Source of the DNA: Cliona cf. orientalis
Taxonomy: Eukaryota > Porifera > Demospongiae > Clionaida > Clionaidae
Length of the DNA stretch: 64,000 nucleotides
Assembly (NCBI GenBank): GCA_963930775.1
Contig: OZ005692.1
Location: 8,356,135 to 8,420,134 of the forward strand
Reading direction: 5' to 3'
Part shown: positions 12,501-25,000 of the stretch, one piece after another
Position numbering within the stretch: the stretch's first letter is position 1
Layout of the letters: each line of letters opens with the position of its first letter
Translations under genes and position numbers: made by a program
The notes under the pieces: model-generated
The model's database searches: none
Told to the model about the DNA's origin: nothing
Seen by the model: only the letters and a program-made list of their open reading frames with translations

Positions 12501-14279
12501 TTTGGATTTGTTGCGCTTGGTTTATAATGAAGTGCTATACTTCAGGTCATCGTTGGCACTCTTTGCCTGATGCTGGATCTAGCGAGGCATTTAACGAAGG
12601 TTTAGATCCCAAGAAAGGAACACAAGGCCAAATGGCAGCCCACCTACCTACAAGTCTACAGACACTTTGGGAACGGGCCTCTTGTCCTTTGCTCGGAGGT
12701 TGTCCCTATCTCGGAGGTTCATGATTTTTCAACCGATTTTGATTGTATTATCCTTAACAAATTAGTAAATGCACTGAAATGGCAGTAGAGATGATAATCA
12801 AGTGGTTGGTATGTTCTGTTTTCAGTATCAACATAGCACAGGCTGAATTTTTTTGCTTCTGAAGTACTGGCTACTCCAAAATCGTTATCTGGATTCAAGG
12901 ATAATATTATTATCGCGCATGCAGCACAATATCGTGACTGCCTAGATTGCGACAAAGGTGGAAGTGGCATCATTAATTTAAGGGCGTGGTTTCCGGATGT
13001 CCACTATTTAGAGGCAGTTGCATTGAAAAGTCATGTTGGGAGCTTGGATCTTGTCCGCTGTCCGGAATCGAGAAGCGTCCACTTCTCGGAGGTTGCTAAT
13101 GTACTATAACTATGCTAAATTCAATCGGTAACACGGCACTTGTCCACTGTAGAGAGGTTGTCCGCTTCTCGGAGGGTCCGTTATCAGAGGCTCGACTGTA
13201 TTCAGAAAAGCTGCTGGTTATTTCTTTTGGCTTCAGGACCTCGGCTACAATGCACGAAGTCTTTCTCGAGGGCAACAAATGCAGCCTTTGCGGTGTAGCA
13301 AAATTGTGCGATTAGCCAATTTTTGATAGTCTAAGAGTCACGTGACTGTGACACGCATCAGCCATATCTGTATACACGTTTCCAGTCCCTCCCCCCTCTA
13401 TTATCTATGGTTGAATCATAATATCTATTACCAAAGTTTAATATTATGTGTTGAAAATGGTGTGTTATAGTGAATTTGCATGACATTGTATATACTTATG
13501 ATGCAGATGGAAGTCTCATGATGATGACATTCTGGTACTATAGACCAGATGATATCCAGTCACAGAATCCAACTACTGAATGTGTTGGTGTAAGTTGTAT
13601 ACCCATGGCATGCAAAGACGATGCATCGAAACAGAGCTTATTGGTACAATTTTTAAGTCAGCGATATGAACACCGTTGGTCACGAAATTATTAGAGCTAT
13701 AACTCTAATTATTATTTCAACTGTATGCTATAGCTGTGTATACATTGGACACTGATCATGGGTGAATTTGAAATTACTGCATGTGTCTATATGCAGCGGG
13801 AACTTCTTGCCTCACAACACCGTGATGTCAACAGTGTTTCATGCATTGAGGAGAAATGCTACGTCTTGGGCTATTTGCAATATTGCCGGTATGTATGATT
13901 AAATATAGCCAGGCATGTTATAAATGGATATAATTTTAAGCTTGTTTCAAGAATTTGTATAGCTATATCTAGTTGTGGTACTTTCAGATATCATTCATCT
14001 GTTGTGAGAAGCACCATCATCAATCCACTGACCAGAAGCCTCACCAGTGGTGTAGTTCCCGAACTTTCGGAGACTATGACACAGCATGATGATGATGATG
14101 ATGATGGTGAACTCCTAATGGATACAGATTTAATTGAACTTGATCCGAAGAAGCAGCAGTTGGAGCAGCCAGGGCCTATGTTGGAGCAACTTCAAGATGC
14201 CGATCCTTTTCTTGTCTATTTGTGCTATAGAGGCTTTAACCATATCTCAGGGAAGATACAAAGTGGCAGAGCTGGATGA
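9597..14279 (+). CDS. BAHD1: BAHD1-like chromatin silencing protein, copy A
   Basis: Exons: 9597-9718 (optional), 10050-11391, 11464-11520, 11781-11834, 11897-11993, 13507-13589, 13797-13888 and 13988-14279. All are GT-AG and in phase, giving 712 residues, or 661 if translation starts at the ATG at 10081. The large exon encodes a disordered basic region with the MASLNARA motif, as in vertebrate RLASLNAEA. The next exons encode [11 protein letters not shown] and a basic patch. A BAH domain follows (about residues 475-565 of the short form) with [29 protein letters not shown] and [15 protein letters not shown]-terminal [12 protein letters not shown] matches the BAHD1 tail. The Tyr of PYVAKI and the Trp/Tyr of WYYRP sit where BAHD1 binds H3K27me3. 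A nuclear heterochromatin role is inferred. Copy B lies 5 kb downstream. Confidence 0.88.
10881..11012 (+). repeat. 66-bp in-frame tandem duplication in copy A
   Basis: Two nearly identical 66-base units (10881-10946 and 10947-11012) each encode a 22-residue Pro/Ser-rich block containing PKPALP and [10 protein letters not shown]. Copy B lacks it, so the duplication followed the gene duplication. Confidence 0.9.
13060..13201 (+). mobile_element. Possible pogo-type DNA transposon end
   Basis: In intron 5 of BAHD1-like copy A, the segment ending CAGAGGCTCGACTGTA resembles the end of pogo/Tigger-like elements (reverse complement begins TACAGTCGAGCCTC). It contains repeated GAGGTTGTCCGCTTCTCGG-like blocks, and related blocks occur near 12690-12720. 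I see no transposase and could not define the other end. Confidence 0.35.
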
Positions 14280-14385
14280 AATAGCTAGCTACATGTACAA
14301 GACGTACTCTAATAGCCCCTGCTGTTAGTAACTACCTAAGCTGCACACCCCTATTTATTTATTTTTGTGCACCATTATTACTATT

Positions 14386-14793
14386 GTTACAAGTATAAAA
14401 ACAATTGAATAAAATTGAAGGATGAAGTATATATAGGGATGGCAGTGCCAAAAAGTACACAAACAAGATTCATAGGGATAATTAATGTATCACATCCACT
14501 ATACATCCCTACGCTTGCTTTTCTGATACACATCTGATTCAGCATGTAATTTAAAGTGTCACTACTATTGATATTGATCCCTGGGTATACAGTATTGATT
14601 TTCCATTCCTGCATGCATGTGCATGTGCCCCATGCATATATAATATTATGCCAGTGTGTGCATAGCTACTCAAAAAGCAAGCGTAGGGATGCATAGTGGA
14701 TGCGTTATCTCTACGAATCTTGTTTGTGTACTTTTTGGCACTGCCATCCCTACTTCATCCTTCAATTTTATTCAATTGTTATAATACTTGTTA
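14386..14793. mobile_element. Foldback element, about 400 bp
   Basis: The left arm starting AAGTATAAAAACAATTGAAT is matched in reverse by the right arm ending ATTCAATTGTTATAATACTT. Each arm is roughly 130 bases with a few mismatches and includes GGGATGGCAGTGCCAAAAAG and its complement. There is no coding capacity. It lies just after the stop of copy A and probably supplies its 3' untranslated region. Confidence 0.8.
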
Positions 14794-15583
14794 CTGTTCT
14801 TTTTTTTAGTGCCCTCAGGGCCTGGTATATACTTATCAATGCTACCTAGCTGACTAATATCGTGGGGACAGAGGCTGGGCATATACCATGGCGACCAGTT
14901 TGCCTAAAAATTTAATGCATGGAACTAGCTACTTCAAAGTTTTTTTTCTGGACCTATATAGCTAGCTACATCCAACTGTGCTCCAGCAATAAATACAATA
15001 ATATTATTATAGGGAAGCAAGTACACCATGTTTGTGTGATCTTAGCCTTTGAGTCAGGTACTACTGCGGCTATATATATGGTACCCCAACACACCGTGAG
15101 TTCAGAGTCAAACTTGAATACTCCTGCTGTAAGTGCAAATCCCAGGCAGTCTCAAGTTGATAGCTTGCTAGGGCGTCTTCTTTTGCATCACACACTATTG
15201 AACGTGCATCAGTGGGGTTCTCGAGACTGCTCAGGTAACTAGTTGACCTGCGAATGAAGCCACGTCCCTCGTTATGTCGATCATGAAGCTGGCTGACTCG
15301 ACTCGGCGGCAACTGACTTGAAAGAAGGCTGTTCAAGTAGAACTAAGTAGCGACGAAACCATTCCGTTTCAGAAGCATATTTTATAGGTCAGTAAGCTTA
15401 CTGCTGGTAAGTAGCCACTATGATCGACAGTTCACTGAGCTGATCAGCTGAGCGCTCGTGCTCGATCGGCGAGCAGGTCCTAGCTAATCCTGGCTGCGCC
15501 GGCGCACGCGCGCCACTTACATCGGTCACATGACTTCACCATGGCAACAACAAATGAGCATGCGCATTAGTATAGGTAATAGC

Positions 15584-15725
15584 GAGGTTGTATGTTGAAT
15601 TTGGGTAAAATAGCACTCTGAAATAGGTATTTGGTTCAAAAATTGTACGAGCGATAGCGAGTACAATTTGATGAATCAAATGCCTATTTCGGAGTGCTAT
15701 TTATCCAAATTCAACATACAACCTC
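15584..15725. mobile_element. Short near-perfect hairpin element
   Basis: The arm GAGGTTGTATGTTGAATTTG pairs with CAAATTCAACATACAACCTC at the far end. The interior (GCACTCTGAAATAGG against CCTATTTCGGAGTGC) also pairs almost to the centre. Confidence 0.8.
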
Positions 15726-16055
15726 ACTATCACAGGCTAATAGTATACATACACAAAGTCAGATGGGTATTTCAACTCAGAAGGGTATTTCAAACTCAGG
15801 TGCCTATTTCACTTGTAATACTTGTAATTGGTATACAAGATTTGTACACATCAAAGTACAAGTATACTATTATATGACAAAATGGCTAATTGGACACACC
15901 CACTCGCAAAACGCGCGCTGTACACACCCACAATTAAATCGCTATCCTGATAACACAAAACGAGCTTGCCACAGACATGCGCGCTCCATAATGGAGTGGA
16001 TTTATACTTGAACTAAGGTGAGCGATCATGGTAGTCTTGAGTTAGCCCAGGAAAA

Positions 16056-16084
16056 CAGAAAGAAAGAAAGAAAGAAAGAAAGAA
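16056..16084. repeat. (GAAA)n microsatellite
   Basis: About seven units of AAAG/GAAA between two inverted-repeat elements. Confidence 0.9.
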
Positions 16085-16122
16085 TGAGAAATGGCTGTTT
16101 TTTTGAATATCTGGTTCTGACA

Positions 16123-16590
16123 TATAGACGGGTTGCCTTAGTATGATTAGCATGGCAAGGTCATAAATTAGAAAAATCAGTACCCTCAAGATATGTCGTT
16201 ATGGCAATGATTTTTTTTTTAGATAGTGCTATTGACCCATGTAATCATCACACTGAAGTTTGTGACTTGTCTGATTTATTGCTGATTTTATAAAAATCTT
16301 AGAAGTGAGCAATTTTCCCATATGTTTGTATTGCGGTAGGGCACATTTTGCCCTACTGCCATACAAACATATGGGAAAATTGCTCACTTCTAGGATTTTT
16401 ATAAAATCAGCAATAGATCAGACAAGTCTCAAAGTTGGTGTGATGATTACATGGGTCAATAGCATTATCTTAAAAAACATTCATTGCCATAGCAACAAGC
16501 CTTGATGGTATTGATTTTCCTAATCATGGCCGCATATTCATGTGGCTTGAACTTTCATGTCATGAATCACATTAAGGCAACCCGTCTATA
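16123..16590. mobile_element. Long palindromic foldback element, about 470 bp
   Basis: Terminal TATAGACGGGTTGCCTTA pairs with AAGGCAACCCGTCTATA. The arms match for most of 200 bases each, and the centre (GTAGGGCACATTTTGCCCTAC) is itself palindromic. The inner arms, around CCATATGTTTGTATTG, are almost identical, so the element is young or is kept homogeneous. Confidence 0.85.
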
Positions 16591-16735
16591 CAATTGAGTT
16601 GGTGGATGATCTTGGTCTTGTTAGATAGATAATTTGCTGTAGATTCTGATTTTGACACTTAGAAAGTTCACAAAGTTACCTGTTTTGAGATATTTGGATT
16701 TTTGTAATGTATTATATATGAACCCTTGACCACAT

Positions 16736-17210
16736 CCCCAGTGGCTGCATAGTTCTAATGGTGCATGTGGTAAAGGTCGTCAATACACACATCGATGCCG
16801 GGGCCTCAATCGCAGAGATGGAGTCTAAGATCAACTTTCGACTTCGAGTTTCGATGCTTCAATCAAAGGAGATGAACTCGATAGCACAGTACAGCTTCCG
16901 AACTTCAGATCGGTCGTGGCATGACGCGTGCTATAAATAGCGCAAGGCTAGCTTTATTTATCCACAGGATTACGTCAGCCAAGAGAACGCGTGAAGTTCG
17001 GCTGGCATTACTTGTCGGAGAAAGCAGCACTCAGCTTTTAATGTATTCGCTGGATATGTATGTAAGTTAATATACGATTCTGTGGATCGATTTTCAGGTC
17101 TCAGAAGTGTTCTGTAAAGGCTCTGAATTTTAGCGCTATGACGACATAGGTTACATCATAATTACAACATAATTACCTTATAACCGCAAAAAAGTAAATT
17201 TATACTGGGG
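16736..17210 (+). mobile_element. Nonautonomous element, copy 1
   Basis: It begins CCCCAGTGGCTGCAT and ends TTTATACTGGGG. The same element lies inverted and diverged at 44626-45167. Shared landmarks are the TAAATAAAGCTAG-like block, AATGTATTCGCTGGAT and the AATTACCTTATAACCGCA-like end. I see no transposase. Confidence 0.7.
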
Positions 17211-17628
17211 ATGTAATGAAAAACTTAGAGACTACGTCCAGAGTCCCTCATGAATACGCCGCCACAAATTCGAACTAGGACACGTTGACAAACTGCGCAT
17301 GCTCCGTATACGCGTACAATATTGGGGCGCGCGGCTTGAGCCGGTTGACCTTCACCTGCCACGTGCTCGACTGAATAGGGAAATCCCCCCGAGTGCGAGC
17401 TCGCCAAAGAAAGCGAACCGAGAAAATCGCCATATCTCATCGATAGTCCACGATGTCTTCTACGCTAGGTTCGAATTCTGGGTCCCAACAACCTTTCATG
17501 CGCGCTAAACATTTTGAAACAGTTTCACAGGAATTACATCATAAGTTTCATCATAGGTTTCATCATCATTTCATCATAATTTTCATCATAGCGAGAGCCG
17601 AATTCTTTGTTTCTAATTGGGACTCTGG

Positions 17629-17664
17629 ACGTACGTACGTACGTACGTACGTAGGACGTACGTA
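17629..17664. repeat. (ACGT)n simple repeat
   Basis: Nine or so ACGT units with one interruption. A similar run occurs near 51842-51862. Confidence 0.9.
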
Positions 17665-17922
17665 ATATGGAGTATCCGTGCCATCCCTACTTATAGAGTC
17701 TACCGACTCTATGATTATTACTATATTATAATATTGTGATTAAAATTGTGTACAATGATAGCAGCTAGCTATAATATTATTATTATTATAAAGGCCATGG
17801 CTACCGGTAATCCCATTGCCTCAGGGTGAACCTGGCCCTAGCTCTGACGATTCACTGTACATGTACCTCCCTAGCTGCTCTAGCTAGATCTATAATATTT
17901 ATTATACCCTATTATACTATGA

Positions 17923-18144
17923 TACCGTATAGCCGGAAAATTTGGCGGGGAATTAAATTTGGCGGTTTGGCGGTCTATATTGCAACCGCCAAATTAAAAA
18001 TCCGCCAAAATTTCCTACTCGCATATATACGTATGGCGATCCCGTACCGAACCGCCAAATTTAAATCCGCCAATATTCTTCTAATAGCGATTTGGGGCTC
18101 AACCGCCAAATTTAATGCCCGCCAATATTTCCGGCTATACGGTA
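17923..18144 (+). mobile_element. TACCGTA-type MITE, family 1 (GCCGGAAAATTTGGCGG)
   Basis: The element starts TACCGTATAGCCGGAAAAT and ends ATTTCCGGCTATACGGTA. Its interior is built from repeated CCGCCAAATTTAA motifs on both strands. A second copy lies inverted at 33319-33545. Confidence 0.85.
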
Positions 18145-19042
18145 ATATTATGTATATTATAATATATCTGAAGAAGGCCCGGGGTTTTATCTTCCATAAT
18201 AATTAGTTATGTCATATTGTGTCCCCCATATAATATATTATTATTATTATGTTTGATATAGGGATTGTATGCATATGGGTACCGGTGAAAAGAGTTTGTG
18301 CCGAGGCACATGCCCATGCATGGTCAATTCACGCTCATGGAGGAATTAGGCCTATTACGTACCGCATGCAGTGTATACGTAGTCACAACAACCGGTGTCG
18401 ACCACACAAGCTCAGTACAGTATAATACGTATTATGCGCGTAACTACTCGCTAAAATAAAATACTCGCGCTAATTTTATAGTTGCGCATGCGCAAAAATA
18501 GGCGTGTCACTTAGCGTGTAATTACACAACCTCCACTTCCGGGATATGGATACTGTACATGTATGGCGCCGATCCGGCTAATCTGGCACCTTCATGATAT
18601 TTACCGCGCACTTGACTCGTAATTAGAATCGAATCGTGCTGTACTGTCATAGTACATGCTAGAGTCTAGAGTATAGTACAGGCAAGACGTATGAAAGTCT
18701 TTGTTGTGGCCAAATCAGGTATCGCGTGTTTGGGAAGTTTATCGGCAGTCATCGGTGGCAAAGCTCAGGGTATTCTGATCAGTCACGACCCAGTAAGAAC
18801 CCAGCAGTCCCAGGGACTGGAATACTAAAATCGCTGAAGGTGAGTTTATAGTGTATGGCGAACTTTCCAGACCAGTGCGGTCATACTGTGCCGCGCCGTG
18901 TGGACGTGGGTCGTCACGATGGGGCGGCGCCGTACGCCGCCCTCAGTTCAGATCAGTACACCCACTAAGTTTGTGTTCTGTGTATGTTTTAATATCAGTT
19001 CATTTCATACTTTGCAGAGTCACTGTTTGTGTATCACCAGTC

Positions 19043-22000
19043 ATGTCTACAACGACACAGCAGCGACAACTCGTGAATCAGCGCAAAAGGAAGCATTTGA
19101 GGAATCAAAAGAACGATGATGCCAACAGAAGAACTAAGAGGCGTCGTTTAGACCCACTGGATGACAATACGCGTAATGGAAATAAGGTTGTGATGAAATC
19201 AGAGGATAATTTTCAAGAGTTTCACAGTATATCGCGCCCACGATTGCTCCCAAAGCGAGGAATTACCAGTATGAAACGTTCATTTGACAGCAGCTATCCT
19301 GATGCTCATCATAGTAGCATATCAGATCATAGCAGTCTAGAATCGATGGCTAAAGAACTTAAACCGAGCTATGGCAATCAATACTCGCAGAGTCCCGGCA
19401 GGAATGACGAAGCTCCAAGATCACTGGTTCATGAGAATGAACCCCAGCAATTGTCGATGTTGGCATGTGGTATGAAACGTCATAATCCTGAGGACCCATA
19501 TGCGATAGAGGGCAAAGACATTGGTATGAATCAACGAATCAAAAGTGAAGCAGTATCGCCAGACTCTTCTCCTTTAAGTTCACCACATCCAATCTTACCT
19601 CTGAACTCAAACATCGTCCTTGAAGGCTATGTACATACAATGGCAAGCCTCGATGCTGGAGCGTGTGTAGCAGCGGCCTATCTCCAGCCCGATAAGAAGG
19701 CACCTTCAAAGAGGAAGAGACGCTCCAGTCGTTGGTGCAGAAGGAAAGTCAGGTCAAAGTCCAAGCTAAATGATGAATCGGCGGTATTGGATGCTACATG
19801 CAGTCCTAAGCAGGTTGTATTGAATGTCGAAGAATCAACTGCAAATCCAGTAATCTTGAACGTGAGTGGGGTTGAGAATGTCATCCCCGTTATCACCTTT
19901 AGTGGGATGAAAATGCCTCCCTGTGCTGTTTTGGTGGAGGGACTCGAAGACCAGCCAAATGAGCAAGGCCAAGTATCGTACAACACTATGGGATTGTTAC
20001 ATAATGGCGATACACTGCACCCTCATGCAAAGGTGTTCTTAGAAGGCAGTCATGAGCTCCACCTACCCAGTAGAATTATCCCTACGCTAGTTCCAGCGAG
20101 GCAGTCGACTGTCAGGAGAGCTGTAAGGAAAGCTATTTCTGATGGTATCGCTCGGCGTCATAGGAAACCAGCCAAGGTATGATGTAGCTACATGTCGAAC
20201 AATAATTAATAATAATATTATTATTGTAGTGAATGCTATAAAGTGGGGCAGATATTTGTGTGAAGTAGATAGTGTTATCCTCAGCACCTCATATTCTCAT
20301 GTAACGCCACTACAGTCACACCCCCAGCTGTTGCATGCATTTCTATCTGTTCATGACTGGTAATGGTGGCAATATGGATGCTAATGATGTGATAATGTAA
20401 AGGCCGTAAAAATGTTTGTGTCAATGTTGCAGAGAAAAAATAACGGATGGTGTCCGCTTGGAGAGCCAATCAAGGTGATCGAAAATCAGACTGAGGTAAG
20501 TATAGGACATTCTACTGTTATTGTGAAATAACACTGTTACGTTGAGCAATTCAATACTCTCGGCCCATTATGGCTGGCTGGAAATAAGAGTGGGAATAGA
20601 ATTTTGGTGGTTGGATTCCAAGTTCAAGGGTTGATACGGAATTAATAAGAGGGTTATCTAGGATTGCCAACGACAGTCCTAGGACGTCCCCAAACCCCTA
20701 TCCCCCAACCCCAAACCCAAACCCCACCCCCATCCCATACCCCAACACTAACCTGGGACATCCCAGGACACGTGATGGCAATCCTGGACATGTATGATTA
20801 ATAATAGTTCAGGGGTAAATAATGCTGATCCTTTGGGAGGGGGAATCAGTCATATTTAATTTTTTATTCTCTATGAAAAACGTGACCAAATCAGATCTTC
20901 AGAGAATGCATAAAGTTCGACCAGTGGTACCATAGGTTTCATCATACATTACACCATAATTACCTCATAACCACAGAAAAGTGAATTGCTACTGGGGAGT
21001 AATGTAAATTTGATAATTTCTAGGGACGGGTAATACACCTCCTCCTCAGGGATGGGAAATCTGTATGCTCCCCACCCTCTGAATAAACGTCTGATTCAGA
21101 AGTTGATTGTTGGCATGACGTCGCAATAATAACATTGTTATGGTAGTTTCGATTTTAGTATTGCACAGGATACCAGCATAACTGGCAATGAGAAGTATTG
21201 CAGCATGCTATACTGGCTCCGTGCTGGAATGGCTCGCGAGGAGTTAGAAAAATTTCGACAAGTGAAAAAAACAATCAAGGCATAAAGCGAGATTTGAACC
21301 TGCTACATTCTGTTCCACACGCAGGAGCCCCAACCACTACACCACCGCTGTTATCACTGATGCCAATCATTATTTCCCCCTTATCATAGACAAACCCTAG
21401 AGACTAACCCTGCTAACAATTGGTAACCCATCCCCAACCCCTCCAGCCCCTCCCATCCATATCGCGTATATAGAGACTAACCCTGCTAACCATTGGCAAC
21501 CATCCCCAAACCCCCCAGCACCTCCCATCCATACTGCGTATACGTATATTAGTATGCGTGAGCAAACCATTGTTGCACGCGTTTTGCGCCGATGTTGCGC
21601 GTGCCTCTCTATGGCCATTCTAACACATCGCACGGAGCCATTGTGGCACGCTACAAGTATTTTTGATTGATCAGCTTAGAATTAAATTTTGTGTCAATAC
21701 GGTATCTATAAACCACAAGCGGCATACAGAATTAGGTACCGAGAGACAGGGTGGAGATCATGATAATCAATATGATAGTAGCTACATTATGTGTGCTAGA
21801 CTTTGTGGCTATGATGTCATTTTTCATTATAGGGACTTTGCAGAGCCTACTATGCTGGCATTAAAAGAAAAAACGAGGTAAAAGTCCTTTTCGACTATTG
21901 CATAATGATTGCTGTGTATGCTAGTCTATATCTGCCACCTACATAATATTATAGTAATAAAGGGTATTATTATAGGAATGATGTAATGCATGATTGCTTT

Positions 22001-25000
22001 ATTGTTTATGCTGTTGCATCATTAACTTGCAGGAAATATTTGTAAGGGACTGTGTTGTAATCAACGCTGGCACGGAGAAACGGAAAAGCTCGTATGTTGC
22101 CAAGATTGGAAGCATCTGGCGAGAATCAGGTATGAGACGTGTCACACTAATAGGAATCTTAGAGCCATTGTGATTATTACTGGGGAAAAGGCCATAGAAT
22201 TAAAGATGTAGCAATCCCATTTCTAATTATTCAGCACTTGTACTAATTAGTCCACGCTCCTTAACAATAATATTATTATTTGTCTCTAAAATTAATTTTA
22301 GATATTTGGCGAGAACAGACAATAATAAATGAGTTTGTGCCACATTTTTAGAAGAAAGTACCGTAGAATCCCGCGATTACGCCCCCCCTTGCGCATAACC
22401 CCCCTGCATTTTTAGCTCAAGTTCCTGCATAGGTAGTTTTGTCTCGCGTATAAGCCCCCCCTCCCTGACTGTAAAATGGAGTCCATAAGTCAATAAAAAC
22501 AGTAGCTACAGCTAGCAAACTAGCTATTTGTATCATACTATGCCTTACTTTGTCGTTTTACTCGAGTTTTGCCCACCAAACAGCCAGAGATCGCGCGCCC
22601 ACGTGGCATTCGACGACTGGTAATGGTCGTCACACGGAAATGTAAGGATCCCGCGTATAAGCCCCCTCCCCACTTTTGCCCAATCCTAGCATGCACAAAG
22701 GGGGGGCGTATTCGCGGGATTCTACGGTATGTATGTACCTGGCAGGTACAATATAATTTTTCGGAGGGGGGGGGTGGATGGAGGGGGATTGGAAAGTCGA
22801 GGAAAGCCCTCAAAATTACTTCTTGCTTTTCCTGACTGCAAGTCTGAGAGCATAGCACTGTGCCAGCTAATAGAAAGAAATTTACATTAGCTAGAACACC
22901 ATTAGAGTCGAAGATGCCATCGGCTAGAGGACAGTAACAATTGTTGCTTGCTAACACTGAGAACAATTGGTGGGTGGTGCTGTCGTGTGGAGGCATCAAT
23001 ATTTGTCAGTAGAAATGTTTATGACTACCAAATCAAATACAAATATGGCAAAAATGAACACCCTGCAAAAATTACGAACTGGCATGCAATATAGTATTAT
23101 TGTAGAAAGCCCCTCTATGCTACATGTAGTTATTAGTGAGGTGTGGTCTATCACGACCTGTGAGAGGGTCAGCTTCTGATAGTGGTGTCACATAGAGGAT
23201 GGGTGCATGAAAGGAGTGGGGGTCTACTACCACGATCCTATGTGGAGCACGGGCACTTATCTAATTATGGGAGAGTAGTGGTCTGTATTATTAAATTTAT
23301 CAATCATGGTATTGGTCGGTTAAGTTACGCCACTTTAAAGCATTTGACGAATACGTAACATTGCATAATTGAAGTGTGCTACTTACATATATACATAGTG
23401 ACCCTTTACCATACAGTGGGGCGTTTCAAATCAGGATTAATAATAGTTATTAATCTTGTACATGTTCATTGCTGTGTATTAATGTTCTCTTCCTGTTTTT
23501 AAATTTGCTATCAGAAGCTCAGTAATTATTGTGCAATTGATTAGGCCACAATGAGGTTTTATACATGGAAATTATGCGAAGTGAATATCAAAATAATCAA
23601 CAATTCAAGTTTGATGTCTTGAAAGCTTTAATTTGTTTCTCTATGATTTGATATGCAGACGGTGCTCTAATGATGACAACATTTTGGTACTACCAGCCTG
23701 ATGATATCGAGGTCCGCCACGCCGGGATACAGTGTGTTGAGGTAAATAATTATAATAATATAGTGCGGGAAAATGTCATACTTTGTGCAAACTAACAAGA
23801 TACCACAAATAAAATTGTAATCACATGTTCAAAAACACATATGTTGTATTAACCTAATAATGAAAGTGCATTTTAAACGATAACGTGGGCTGGGATTGTT
23901 TCCGGAAAATTTTGATCGACCCCTCAATGCTAAGGCCATACCTATTTGATATGTTGTTGCTCGGACATAGACCAGTGAAAATCAGAGTCGGTCGGTCGGG
24001 AAAAAAAATGAAAAAGAAAGCAAATAACACCTCACTTTACCATGATAGAGAGCCAAACAGTTGTCATTGTGCCTGATCAGACAGCATATGACACACGGTG
24101 CGCATGCGTGCAATGTGTTGACACACCCACTTTTTTTTTTATAATGGACAAACTGCAGGGTCGGTCGGGTCCGAGCAACAACACATTGAATAGGTATGGC
24201 CTAAGCGTTACAAGCTAGAACTATAAGCAGTCACTGTGAATGGCAGTCATGACACTACCCACTGGTACATGTACATGTGTACAAACCAGAGGAGGTTGAT
24301 CACAATTTTGCGGAATGTGCATTTTATTATCATACATCATATTATGCAATGTATTGTTTTTGCTGACTCAGCGGGTTGACCTGGGTTGCATTGCAGCCTA
24401 TGGTACACATGCTCCAATTAGAATCTGTGCACAAACACTAGCATCATCCCCAGTTACCTCGATCTACATGTAGCATTTAAAACATGGGAGTGGCCTGGAA
24501 ACAAGGCTATACAAACACAACCTGCCTCTCAGATAGACTGTACACAAACCAAGTTGAACCAATAATAGGTGTACATGACATTGCAGGGTTTTCCCCAGAA
24601 AAAATCAAAGGCAGGGTGAATGGGTGTTGGTTGGGCGAAGTTTTTGACCACATCAATCATTTTGGTTCCCACATCAATATTGAAGTTAGCCATATGGGGG
24701 TGGGGGGGGGGGGGCGTTTTGCCGAAGGGACCTGAGGAGAACACTGAATTGTATAGCGGCTGCTAAGTATATAGCTTATATCCGAATCGTCGTCACTGAG
24801 GTATATAATAGATTCCGTTGTTGGCCTCAGCAAACTAAGGAGGATGTTGGCCAGCTAATTGATTAGGTCATGTACTTAAACAGGATGTTGTAAATGTGCA
24901 TAATGTACACTCATGTCCATACGTGTACACTGTATGCCGCAATGCTACAGTGCAGCAGCATCATGCTCATGCTGTTTACATAATCTATACCCTATTAAAT

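Larger units (their letters stand above)
14280..18689. other. Repeat-rich spacer between the BAHD1-like genes
   Basis: About 4.4 kb dominated by inverted-repeat elements, listed separately, plus simple repeats. No ORF in it looks coding. The 3' end leads into the probable noncoding first exon of copy B. Confidence 0.6.

Noticed and set aside
18690-18833. Short ORF MKVFVVAKSG... before copy B
   Set aside because: It ends at a stop inside the probable noncoding first exon and has no counterpart in copy A. It may be an upstream ORF, but I cannot support a product.
18851-19042. N-terminal 64-codon extension of BAHD1-like copy B
   Set aside because: The frame is open but begins with GTG, follows a good donor at 18840 and precedes a good acceptor at 19015-19017. 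It is best read as intron plus 5' UTR, with the ATG at 19043 as start.
21296-21354. tRNA-like sequence on the minus strand
   Set aside because: Box A-like GTGTAGTGGTTGG and box B-like GGTTCAAATCTC are present at tRNA spacing, but acceptor and anticodon stems do not pair. At most a tRNA-derived SINE fragment.
22538-22999. 153-codon minus-strand ORF
   Set aside because: It overlaps the MITE at 22359-22729 and has no recognisable motif; the stretch is Pro/Arg-rich because of C-rich repeat sequence.
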